The notes under the pieces: generated by a model
What the model saw: only the letters and a program-made list of their open reading frames with translations
Told to the model about the DNA's origin: nothing
Databases searched by the model: none
Program-made: the position numbers and the translations under genes
Assembly (NCBI RefSeq): GCF_900324485.2
Contig: NC_046634.1
Coordinates: forward strand, 10,488,014 to 10,552,013
Length of the DNA stretch: 64,000 bases
Direction: 5' to 3'
Source of the DNA: Mastacembelus armatus
Lineage: Eukaryota > Chordata > Actinopteri > Synbranchiformes > Mastacembelidae
In this document: positions 48,517 through 58,579 of the stretch, piece by piece
Numbering within the stretch: the first letter of the stretch is position 1
How the letters are laid out: every line of letters starts with the position of its first letter

Positions 48517-49279
48517 ACCCTGAACCTCCTCACCCTCCTCCCTTTAAATACGCTTCACTCATGCACAGACACTTTGAACTGAACCAGAGTCAGAAACCAA
48601 ACCAGGATCCTGGTGTTTGACTGTGGATCCCCACAAGATGAAGATTGTGCAGATGGTCCACCAGCCCTGTCAGAACCACAGAGGACGGCAAGAACCGGGC
48701 ACCAGCCCAGGTTTCCTTCTTCCACTGCCTCAACTTCCTTCTACCGACACTCAGGTCATGATCCGGGACAAATGCAAAGGAGGTGCAGCGACTTCCAGAA
48801 CCACAATGGACTCTATGGTAGCTTCTTCCAGAACCAGGACACCTGAATCTGTGTCGGTCCAACTGTACAAACTCATGACGGTGTGTTCACTGTGCTGACA
48901 CAAACACTTTTAGAGCAACTGGATCAGCTGAGGAAGCTGCACAGCGTCTGTAAACTGGTATTTATTAAATATGTGAAAAACCAAATCTCAGACTTTCTCA
49001 GTGTTTCCTGTTTGACAACAAATTAAAAACAAACTTTTCATAAAATCTCCGTCATCCAGATTGTCCAGGGCGCGTCGTGTTGGGCAGGAGCCTGTTAGAA
49101 TTAAAATAAATCACAAATACATCAATGAATAGAAACGAAAGAAAATAATATAAAATAATAAATAAGTGATAAAATAAATGAACTGATCAGATCAATAGAA
49201 TCATGTGATTAGTCACTAAAATAAAATAAACAAAACACAAACTATTTGCATATAATTGAAATAATTTTAACAGCTGATG
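48517..49279 (+). other. dph3 3' UTR and spacer
   Basis: No further gene is seen. Sequence to about 49040 is the probable dph3 3' UTR (ATTAAA at 49022-49027). The following 200 bp are very AT-rich, up to the GC-rich start of the nck2 promoter. Confidence 0.5.
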
Positions 49280-49500
49280 TTACGTCGCGCTGCGTGATGA
49301 CGACAGCAGTGAGCGACGACGTCACTGACGTCGCAGCATCCTCAGCTCCAGCAGCGGCTGCAGCTGCGCACATGATCCGCCCGCAGCGAGGACTGCTGGT
49401 CTCTGTGCACTAACGGGTCCCGTTAACGGCCACCGACTCCGATACAGACCGGGAGAGTCCACTGCCAGTGCCACGTCCTGCCTGTCCTGGAACCACCGAG
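49280..49500 (+). promoter_or_regulatory. nck2 CpG-rich promoter and 5' untranslated exon
   Basis: The sequence changes abruptly from AT-rich to CpG-rich. ACGTCA/TGACGTCG half-sites resembling CREB/ATF elements cluster at 49314-49334. A consensus donor (CCGAG|gtaagc) at 49500/49501 ends a likely non-coding first exon that would splice to the coding exon beginning at 50550. Confidence 0.55.
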
Positions 49501-50549
49501 GTAAGCGGCTCCGTTTGCTGTGATTGTACCGGGACCGGGGAGAACGGGAACGAAGAGCCGGTTAAACGGAGACAGAATCTGGTCCCAGCGGAAAACACGA
49601 AGCAGGATGATGCTGCGGATTTTATCCACATCATCCTGGTTCGAGTCCTGGAATATCCCAGTGAACCGAACCGGTGTGGTTCCGTCAGAGCTGCATCTGT
49701 ACTTTAAATACAGGTCTGAGGGGCCCAAACTCGGGGTCGGGGCCTCACCAGGGTCCTCACATCAATCTGAGGGGCCGAGGGAAAAAAAACAAAACGTTAT
49801 TTATTTGGTTTGTTTTGTTTATTTGTAGAGTTTTAAAACAAAAACAGGAGAAAACTAGTTGGTTCTGGATTTTCATGTGCTTAACTCACCTGTACCTGGT
49901 ACCTGTAGTCCAGAACAAGTGCAAATACACCAGTGAGGTACAAGTACCTGAACCTTAAGTGGATACACTGAGTTTCTGTTAGAACCGAAGAGTGAAAGAA
50001 AATAAAGAGGTGCAGCGTGAACAGACGATTGAACTGGGACTTTAAAGACAGGAAGTCATGAAGGACCTGAGTCCTGCTGTGGAATCTGGGTTCTGGTGAA
50101 CTTTAGAAAAGTTAACTCTGCAGCAGGTTGATGTTCACTGAAACGTTTCTGCCCGTCAGGAACATGGAAGACTAATAAATGTGGGTCAGTTGAACCACAT
50201 GTGAGACCAGGGTCCTGGTCTTCGGAGTTCTGCAGCCCAGAGTCCAGTTACAGGAAGGTTTCTGTAGAGTTTGATCTGCTGAGCGAGTGGAACAAACACA
50301 GTGAGGATGAGTCCGTTTAATAAAAACTGTTTACTCCCACAGTAAGACTGAGGTCATGACCTCCACTTCCTGTCACACCACCTCCCCCCGCTGTCCTCCT
50401 CCTCCTCCTCTTCTTCTGTGGTTGACATTTTCCCATCAGCAGGTCACAGCGGTCACATGATCTCGCTCTTAAACTCCCTCATCTGATGATGATGATGGTG
50501 ATGATGATGATGATGTCTGATGTTGAGATGCTTCCTTGTGTGTTTTCAG
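49501..50549 (+). other. nck2 first intron
   Basis: Spans from the donor at 49501 to the acceptor TTTTCAG ending at 50549. A (GAT)n tract lies at about 50484-50520. No independent gene is seen. Confidence 0.5.
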
Positions 50550-50577
50550 TCGACGGTGGGCGGCGCCTCCATGAACG

Positions 50578-52300
50578 ATGACGGAGGAATCCATCCTGAT
50601 CGCCAAGTGGGACTACGAGGCCCAGCAGGACCAGGAACTCGACATCCGGAAGAACGAGCGCCTGTGGCTGCTGGACGACTCCAAGACGTGGTGGAGAGTC
50701 CGAAACGGTGCCAACCAGACGGGCTACGTCCCGTCTAACTACGTGGAGAGGAAGAACAGTGTGAAGAAGGGCTCGCTGGTCAGGAACCTGCGGGACACGC
50801 TGGGTGAGTGTGCTGAAGATGATGATGATGAAGGAGATGATGAAGACACTGTGGCCTGTTTTTCATCAGTTTTAATTTGACAAAGTCCAGAGAGAAATGT
50901 GTTTTCTTCTTCTTCTGATGATGATGATGATGAAGAGCTGTCACTGGCGGCAGCTTTGCACAAGGTCAGAGGTCTTTGTTTTCCAGAGAGCGATGCCAGA
51001 AACCCCCCCCGCGCTCGCTGTCACTTCCTGTTGATTTAAGAGGCTGAAGTTTGACTCAAACACTTTGTGTCTGAAAAAATGTGACATGTTAGAAAAGTGT
51101 CTCTGTGACGTGTTGGTTCAGATTTTGGTGGAAAAACAAGTAAAACGAGTCGATCAGATGCTTCCAGCTTTGTTTCCGTCCTGTCTGAGCTCTTCTTCTT
51201 CTGCACTTCCTGTTTTCTAGGCCTCGGCAGGACCAAGAGGAAGACCAGCACCAGCAATGCTTCGCCCAACAATGACGAGTGCCCGTCCAACGGCAGTACC
51301 GGAGGTGCAGAGCGTACCTGCGACCTCAGCGTCCCGGCGGTGGTCAAGTTCGCCTACGCGGCCGAGCGTGAGGACGAGCTGACCTTGGTGAAGGGGGCGC
51401 AGGTGGTCGTCATGGAGAAGTGCAGCGATGGCTGGTGGCGCGGCAGCTCAGGCGGACAGGTCGGCTGGTTTCCATCCAACTATGTGCAGGAGGAAAATGG
51501 GGAGGTGGCGCCCGTTGATCCTGGTTACCAGAGAGCAGGTGGGGTCACTGAGGCGTCGAGCGGCCAGTCAACCGGCGGCAGCGTCCTCCACACCGTCCAG
51601 ACTCTGTACCCGTTCAGCTCTGACGTGGACGAGGAGCTGAACTTTGACAAGGGGGAGGTGATGGAGGTGATCGAGAAGCCCGAGAATGATCCCGAGTGGT
51701 GGCGGTGTCGTAGCTCCCGTGGCCTGGTGGGGTTGGTACCAAAGAACTACGTGGTCGTCCTGAGTGACGGGCCGTCTCTGCACGCCGGGCCGGCTCATAG
51801 CGGCAGATTCGCGGGGAAGGACTGGTACTATGGCAACGTGACCCGGCATCAGGCTGAGCGCGCCCTGAACGAGAGGGGTGCGGAGGGAGACTTCCTGATT
51901 CGGGACAGCGAATCATCAGTGAGTATCAGGTTTATGGTTTTGGGTTTTTGAGAAGGGTTTGGGACATGGTTGTTCAGTTTCGTGGTCGGGACTTATCTGG
52001 TTCCCTGGTCCCTTTAGACTGTAGTCAGACTGAACTGTACTTCCTGCTGCGTCACTAACCTTTTCCTTCCCTGCTGTCTCTTCTCAACCGCCCGTCGTCT
52101 TTCAGCCGAGCGACTTCTCCGTGTCCCTGAAGGCCGCGGGGAAGAACAAACACTTTAAGATCCAGGAGCTGGACGGCGTCTTCTGCATCGGCCAGCGGCG
52201 TTTCTCCTCCATGGACGAGCTGGTCGAGCACTACAAGAAGGCGCCCATCTTCACCAGCGAGCACGGTGAGAAGCTCTACCTGGTCCGACCTCTGCCGTGA
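50578..52300 (+). CDS. nck2: NCK adaptor protein 2 (SH3-SH3-SH3-SH2)
   Basis: Coding exons are 50578-50803, 51221-51918 and 52106-52300, giving 372 residues (human NCK2 has 380). Three SH3 domains (about residues 5-58, 115-170 and 197-258) are followed by an SH2 domain (about 278-370). SH2 has [12 protein letters not shown] and FLIRDSESS, whose arginine binds phosphotyrosine. The first SH3 opens [20 protein letters not shown]. The third has [15 protein letters not shown], matching NCK2 better than NCK1. NCK2 links phosphotyrosine receptors to actin regulators such as WASP/WAVE and PAK in the cytoplasm. The start ATG is at 50578; an ATG seven bases upstream is out of frame. The first exon ends G|gtgag and joins to [10 protein letters not shown]. 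Polyadenylation signals occur at 52716-52721 and 53074-53079. Confidence 0.96.
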
Positions 52301-53690
52301 CCTTTGACCCTGGAGGTCAGCAATGAGCCAGAGTTATGCTAAGTTTTCACATACGCAGGCAGACTCCACAGAGTGTCCTGGTCTGGTCTGGTTAGATGGA
52401 GAAGAGCTCAGCTGGAAACAAAGTCCAGTCCAGGTCTACAGACTCCACTCAGACATGTATTCGCCCAGTACGCAACGAAAAACCGGAGCGTCACCTTTTT
52501 CCCTTCAGAACCAGAAATCGCCTTCATGAGGTGGGTTCTGTCACCAGCACCACCTGCAGCTGCTTTTTCATATTTTTTAAACACTAGTTTGTCTTTTTTT
52601 TACCGACGGTTCTGGATCAGGATTCAAACTGTGATTTCACTGTGCTTCACGATGTAGAATGTCTCTGACTAACAACAACAAACTAAACCTTTATTCGCTG
52701 AACAGCAGCCAAACAAATAAAAACATCAGGAACATCTGGAGAAGAAACTTTCAGATCCAGTTTTTCACTTCTTGGTGTTTGTGGTTCAAAGTCATTTTAG
52801 TCTTTGTCAACAAAAGTTACAGTTTATAAAACTGAATGTGTCGACCAAAACAGATCAGTGTTGCCTTTTTAACGTGGTTTATTCTGGTTCTAGGGAATCG
52901 GATTTCTTCTTGGCTTCTTGGCAGCTTTTCTTTTAAAATTCACTCTGTAAATACAACAACCAACTTTATTTATACAGCACATTTTAAAACAACACAGGTA
53001 CAAACATTTCAACTCAACGAACATGTGAAGTAAATGTGATTGTGTTTAAAATAACCAGAGCCAGTAGTGCCAAAATAAAAGTTTATTTAACAAGAAAGAA
53101 ACCTGTAAACTGTTCTTCGGTGTCTTATTGTGACGGTTTGAGCAGGAAGTGTTGAATCTGACTTTAATCTGAAATTAATTCTGATCAAATGTAAAACTTG
53201 TGTTTGTGGATCAATGTTAGTTTAGCTGCAGTTCCTCACCGTGACCACCTGAGGGCAGTAAACACTGAATCAGTTCACTATGACTGATCCTCAGCTGTCT
53301 CCATCACTCATCAATACTGATGATTGATCCTGATCATCACTGAATCCTGTTGGACACATGAAGACGAATGAGACAGTTCTAATGTTTGACATCACGCAGT
53401 TTCTCTTGAGACGGCGCCACTTCAACATCAGCTCATTCACAGGTAGATCACCTGACACGTCTTTACACGTGACGTCAATAAGTACCAATGATTAATTATA
53501 TTCATAATGAATTAGTACTAATGATTATTACTTATAATTATGTAGTTATTTTCCTTAAAATTGAATAAATGAATAAATTGACAAGTCGAAGTTTTAGTTG
53601 TTGGCAGGGCCGATCACAACGCGGGGGGCGGGCTGTAGTGTCAATAGTGCGTTTCAATTGGCCCGTCGACTTTGAGTGACAGCTGTGGCG
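52301..53690. other. nck2 3' UTR and spacer to ecrg4
   Basis: The probable nck2 3' UTR runs to one of the AATAAA signals (52716 or 53074). Positions 53225-53350 carry a member of the foldback-like repeat family seen at 39.9-41.2 kb. No other gene is seen. Confidence 0.5.
53225..53350. repeat. Foldback-family repeat copy
   Basis: Contains GCAGTTCCTCACCGTGACCA and then, inverted, the GATCAATCATCAGTATTGATG segment seen at 39928 and 40903. The rearranged order of the same blocks suggests a palindromic or foldback element. Confidence 0.65.
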
Positions 53691-53858
53691 GCGAATCATT
53701 TTGGCAGGCGGGTTTTCTGGTTTTTTGATTCATTCCTGTTCCGGTGTCAGAGACAGGTGGAAACATAAGGAGACTTTCAGGTGAGAAACACTTTAGTTTA
53801 TTTCGCTCTGGAGTTTAGAAAATCCTTCATGATTGTGTTTCACCTGTGAATTATTCAC

Positions 53859-53933
53859 CTGTTAGCAGCTAGGCTAACGTTAGCATGCTAACACCTGTCC
53901 TGTCCGTGCTAACGTTAGCCTAGCTGCTAACAG
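53859..53933. repeat. Perfect 27 bp inverted repeat upstream of ecrg4
   Basis: The arms at 53859-53885 and 53907-53933 are exact reverse complements of each other, separated by a 21-base spacer. The arms are composed of GCTAAC/GTTAGC words. It lies about 80 bp after a plausible non-coding exon donor (CTTTCAG|gtgag at about 53780), so it would be in the first intron of ecrg4 if that donor is used. Confidence 0.93.
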
Positions 53934-54610
53934 CCGTGAGGGACAAACGAACAAATGTCATGTCTGATTGTTGAGCTCCTCGTGTTGAAATTAATAAGTC
54001 AAACCTGTCGAGACAGGTCACAGACTGTTTGTGGACCGGGCCAGTAGTTTCTGGGAATCATGTGGGTTTGAAACCCTGGACCAGTCCTGGACCATGAACC
54101 ATGAAGGGACATTTAAAATGTCTTCACCTCATTGTCCTGGAAATAGATTTCGATCCTCTTGACTTTTCCTTTGGTCAGTGAACTCATCACATGCCCACAG
54201 CTGAAGTTGGGGCTGTGCGGCGTTCAAGGACGGGCTAGAAATGCTCTGAATCCCCACAGTGTTGTAGGAGTTTGAACGTACCGTGGAGCACCTGGGAGCT
54301 GGTGAGAAAAGCAGCACTGAGCAGAAACAAGAACCAGCCAGAATCCAATGGAACCAGAGTTTGGCAGGTAATGTTGGACTCAACAGGTGTGCTGTTGAAC
54401 CTTATCACACAGGATTCACTCTATGTTCTTCCTGGCTCCTTCAGAGTAAAAGTCTGCTTGTGTCCTGCAGCAGGCCACCAGAGGACCCCCCCTCCTGCCT
54501 CGGCTGTAACCTGATGCTCACCTGAGAGAGTCGTGGCCTCAGGTGAGGACATTCCTGGACCAGCTGCAGCAGGTTTCCAGCAGCAAGAATGTTTCAGAGT
54601 CAGCGAGGAC

Positions 54611-56866
54611 ATGAAGGTGGAAACAGTCGGAGCGTTGCTGCTGCTGCTGCTTTGCTGCCAGGCCGCTGCAGGTAAATCCACCACGAGCCCGTTCAGTTCA
54701 CCTTTTCTTCTTTTGGTAACATCGAACAGAGTTAAAGTTTAGTTTAGTCTTGAATTCAGTAAATGTGTTGGAAAACATCTGGATTAAAATGGGCCAGACA
54801 AACTGTCTGTGAAGAAAACTGAAGTAAAATTAGTCATGGAAATAAAAATATTCCTGCTGAATCAGCTTTTAACTTGAAATCATTTTCACCTGGTGACTGG
54901 AAGGATGGACTTTTATTTTTTACTTCAAAATTGACTTTTTTATCCAAATGTTTTAAGTTTTATTTCTAAAATGTTTTTGCTTTAATAATGTGTCTATGAA
55001 TGGAATAATTTGCTCATCTATAACTTCATCTGTTTTACTTGTTACCTCGAGAGACGAGAGAAAACATCTGGAGGAAATGACACGAGTTAATTTAAGTTTT
55101 TAATAAATCTGATTTAGTTCTTTGTCGCTGCATTTCCAAAGTAAAACTTCCTGTCATAACAGATGAATCAAAGCTGAGTTTAAAGTTTATTATTGTGGTA
55201 AAGAGTCAGTTTTTCACTGCGAGTGAAAATAAAATGTCTGTTCATTAACTAATGCTGCTGTTGCCAAAATGTTTGTTCTTTTTACAAAAATCTGTGACTT
55301 TATATTTTTGTGTTTGCAGACTTTGTTTTTCACTTCAACTAAATTTCATATCTAGAAATAAAACGACTGTTTCCACTTTGACTCAGCTCCACTTTTCTTT
55401 AACATGAGTATTTTTATGAAATGTTTCTTTTATTTGCACTTGAAATAATCAATTGTTTGTGTTTTGTTCCTGTTTGTGTCGAACCGCAGGAGGGAAACTC
55501 CAGCAGCTGCTGCACAAACACGGTGAGACGTTTTCTTCTTCTCTGGCAGTGGGTAAAAATAAACGTCAAGGAGCTGAAGGTCGGCGCTGCTCTCAGATCA
55601 GCCTGCAGGAACACGCTTTTCACACTTCCTGTTGACAGCGATGAGTGATGATGATGATGATGATGATGATGAAGCCTGAGGGTCGCTGTGGTCGCCTTGA
55701 CCTTCACACTCACTGTGACTGTGGCTTTTATTCTGAAAATCCACACTAAGGTTGTTGTTGTTGTTGTTGGTCAGGGAGCAGAGAGACGGGGACCCGGGTG
55801 CTGTCAGCGGCCCCTGATAAGGCCAACGAGTTCCTGAGCGCAGCACGTAGATCCAGGAGGAACATCTGGGACCGCAGCAGGCCAGATGTTCAGCAGTGGA
55901 TCCAGCAGTTTGTGAGCATGGGATACGATGAGGCGGTACGTATGTTTGAGATTAGCAGGAGTAATAGAACACACGTGTGATCCAAGTCTCATAATGTTTT
56001 CCTGGAGGTAACCGTGTCTCCTGGTCAACTTCCTGTTGTTGCTCTAAGCTCCAGCAGAAGAAGAAATCAGATCCTGTCAGATGTTTCAAATTAACTTTAA
56101 TGGTCACGGATGGAACAGCAGCAGCAACACGTGCGTTTGACTTACAGTCCAGAGAAGAAGACGACACCTGTGTGGTTTACAGACCTGGTCCTGGACAGGG
56201 ACCAGTTAAGACCAGCTGAAACTTGTGTTCTGATTTAATGAGATGATCATTAAAGTGATCACACCTGTGTGAGAGTGTAGGCCAGTAAGGTGACAGCCTC
56301 ACCAGGTGGTCCCCTGTGATTGGTCTGATGTTGCCATGGCGACACCTGAGCCTCAGCTGTTTGGCCTTTTAGCTGCAGACTGAGGAACGAAAAAAAAAAA
56401 AGTCAGGTTCCAGCTTCTCATGAGAATATTTACCAGGTTCTTCTGGATCACTTGAGTTCAGATGAGCACCTGGAAGTTTTCTGTCTCTGGATCAGAACAG
56501 CTCAGGTCCAAGAACCACCCCTGACAGACTCCAGAACCAGACAAGGACCAGACCAGAAATAGTAGCATGAGTATTAGGAGTAGCAGCGACATCATCAATC
56601 CTAAATTGGATCTTTCCAGAACCATCAGCAAGACAATGTGCTGACCTCAGACCAGAGATGGGGTTCTTTTGTAATGCTCTTAATTTGAAAGGTAAACTTG
56701 ATGCTTCCTGTTTCAGAGGCTGGAGGCGGACCTGTCCTACTGGATGGACCAATGGCGTTCCTCGGATCAGGGGCGTCAGCACCACTATGACGAGAATGCA
56801 GCCGTCGGGCCTCGGGATGCCACCGCCTACAGACACGGAGCCAACGTCAACTACGACTATTATTGA
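54611..56866 (+). CDS. ecrg4: Augurin / ECRG4 secreted peptide precursor
   Basis: Four coding exons, 54611-54671, 55490-55522, 55775-55935 and 56717-56866, give 134 residues. The first exon encodes a signal peptide (MKVETVGALLLLLLCCQAAA). The third has the conserved augurin core: a basic cleavage site RRSRR (56-60), then NIWDRSRPDVQQW and FVSMGYDEA. The last exon ends HGANVNYDYY, close to the mammalian C-terminus. ECRG4 is a hormone-like precursor that is tethered or secreted and processed at basic sites. It has been linked to growth suppression, leukocyte function and central nervous system responses. Exon 2 is only 33 bp. The in-frame sequence upstream of 54611 has no better ATG. AATAAA at 56962-56967 gives a short 3' UTR. 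The neighbours nck2 and st6gal2 match human 2q12 order. Confidence 0.93.
54672..55489 (+). other. ecrg4 first coding intron
   Basis: AT-rich intron of 818 bp with no other feature seen. The next introns are 252 bp, with a (GAT)n tract at about 55642-55674, and 781 bp. Confidence 0.6.
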
Positions 56867-58579
56867 TTTCAGTTTATCGATTAGCTCAGGTGACCGATTG
56901 ACCGATCGGCAGACGTCTGCTGAGCAACAGGAACAGCTGATCGATTCAGTTTGTGTAGAAAAATAAAACAGCAGGTTTGGATCATTTCTCTGAGGCTTTT
57001 ATTTACTGAAAAATGTTTGTATGAGCGAGTCACTCACTGGCCACTTTATTAGGTACCCCTGCTCCTGTCGCTTTGACTCTTTGCTGCTCAGGCATCAACA
57101 TCATCCTGCTGCTGCTGCCCTGAATGTCTGAAAGCACCTGAGGCTGGAACATCTGTCCTCCAACATCTGTATCACATCAGTCTGTCTTTGGGGGACGAAG
57201 GTCAGCTGGAGGAGTCAGGAGCTGTGACTGAGATCACGTTTTCATAAAAGACTGGAGGAGGAGGAGGGTGTCTCTGCAGGAAGGTGTTGTCCTCACAGGC
57301 TGGTCCAAGTGTTGGAGCCGCAGCTGAGCTCACTGCCAGTTTCTTCCTGCTGAGCTGCTCTGGAGGCACCGAGTAAAAATAATGTCAACACTCGAGCTGG
57401 TGTGAACATACATGACAGCAGCTGTTTACACCTCCACCCCCCTGCTCCGAACCCCGAGCCGCACAAGGGCCCGACCCTGAGCGTCGGGACCTCGCATCTC
57501 CTCTGGTCCTGTCTGTCACACTAAACCTGAAGCAGGTCGGGTGCAAAGTTGTTCTGGTCTCTGTGCTGGTTTTGAGTCTCTGTGTAAAGAGGGATTCAGG
57601 CCTACAGTCTTTCTGTGTAAGAAGCTGCTGCCCTGAGAAAATTCAGGTTCTGAAGTGTAAAACACTTCAGATGAGGAGTCAGAGCCACAGGTCAAATGTC
57701 CGACCCTGTGAGAGTCCCTGAAGTGTCCCTCATGTAGGAGATTTCAACATGGCCGAAGGGTTCCATCTGGACCTCCACATGTCAGCACCTCCAGCATCAG
57801 ACCTGGATTCAGTTGACTCCCCCATGAGACCCTGGTGGACCTCACAACTCACATTTTTCCACAAATTACAGAATGACTCGTCAGAGTCCTAAGCCCTGGT
57901 TTCAATAGTCCTATTGAGGGGCACACAGTCCACTTGTAACCACATGACATGAGGTTTGTCTTATCAGCACCGTGTGACACCAACACCTGAATCTATTGTG
58001 ATTTATTTAACTGCAGGTTTTCCTCTTGGCCGCTCGCCGTAAAATATGCTCCTCATGTTTTTAACAGGTTCTGCTTTTGTTCCGGTTTTAGATTCATTTA
58101 AACCCATAACATCCCTGATTATCTCTGGTATTGTTAATGATACACAACAGCAGGTTCTGGATCAAGTCACTTCTTGTGGTGAGCGTGTTTAACGCGCAGC
58201 GGCGCGTCACTTCTCCAGACGCAGAGAAACCACAAAGACGTTATTATCGGAGAAAAACCGGATCATTTGAGACTGAGAAGCTCCGGGGGATCTCTGGGAC
58301 CAGCATTTTAGCAGAGTCTCCGGATTATTCACCCGTTAATGCCGCTGCTCTGTCCGACTATGGACCAGTGCGCAGACTCGACCCCTGCGCCGCGGTGAGT
58401 CGGTGGAGGACGCTTCTGGTCCAGTAGCTGCAGTTGAGTCCAGGACTCATCAGCAAACGAAGTCCAGCGAGCCCGTGTTTGGTTTTCATTGTGTCCAGAG
58501 AGAACTTCACGCGCGTAAAAACCGAGCAGGTCAACTTTACGCACAAACAGGCGAATCAGCGCGTAATCCACGTCCCGAC
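56867..58579. other. Spacer between ecrg4 and the TMT opsin
   Basis: The ecrg4 3' UTR ends near 56985. Positions 57027-57060 resemble a terminal inverted repeat of a Tc1/mariner-type transposon. The rest to about 58150 shows no gene. Sequence from 58150 becomes CpG-richer and is probably the opsin promoter and 5' UTR. Confidence 0.45.
57027..57060. mobile_element. Orphan Tc1/mariner-like terminal repeat
   Basis: The words CACTGGCCACTTTATTAGGT are the outer end of a widespread fish Tc1-like element. No matching second end and no transposase remnant is visible nearby, so this is a leftover end or a very short non-autonomous derivative. Confidence 0.5.

Noticed and set aside
48590-48898. Overlapping open frames after dph3
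   Set aside because: They lie in the probable 3' UTR, occur on both strands and show no domain or conservation evidence.
58403-58579. 59-residue N-terminal extension of the opsin
   Set aside because: The frame opens with GTG and has no ATG before 58580. The peptide is unlike opsin N-termini.
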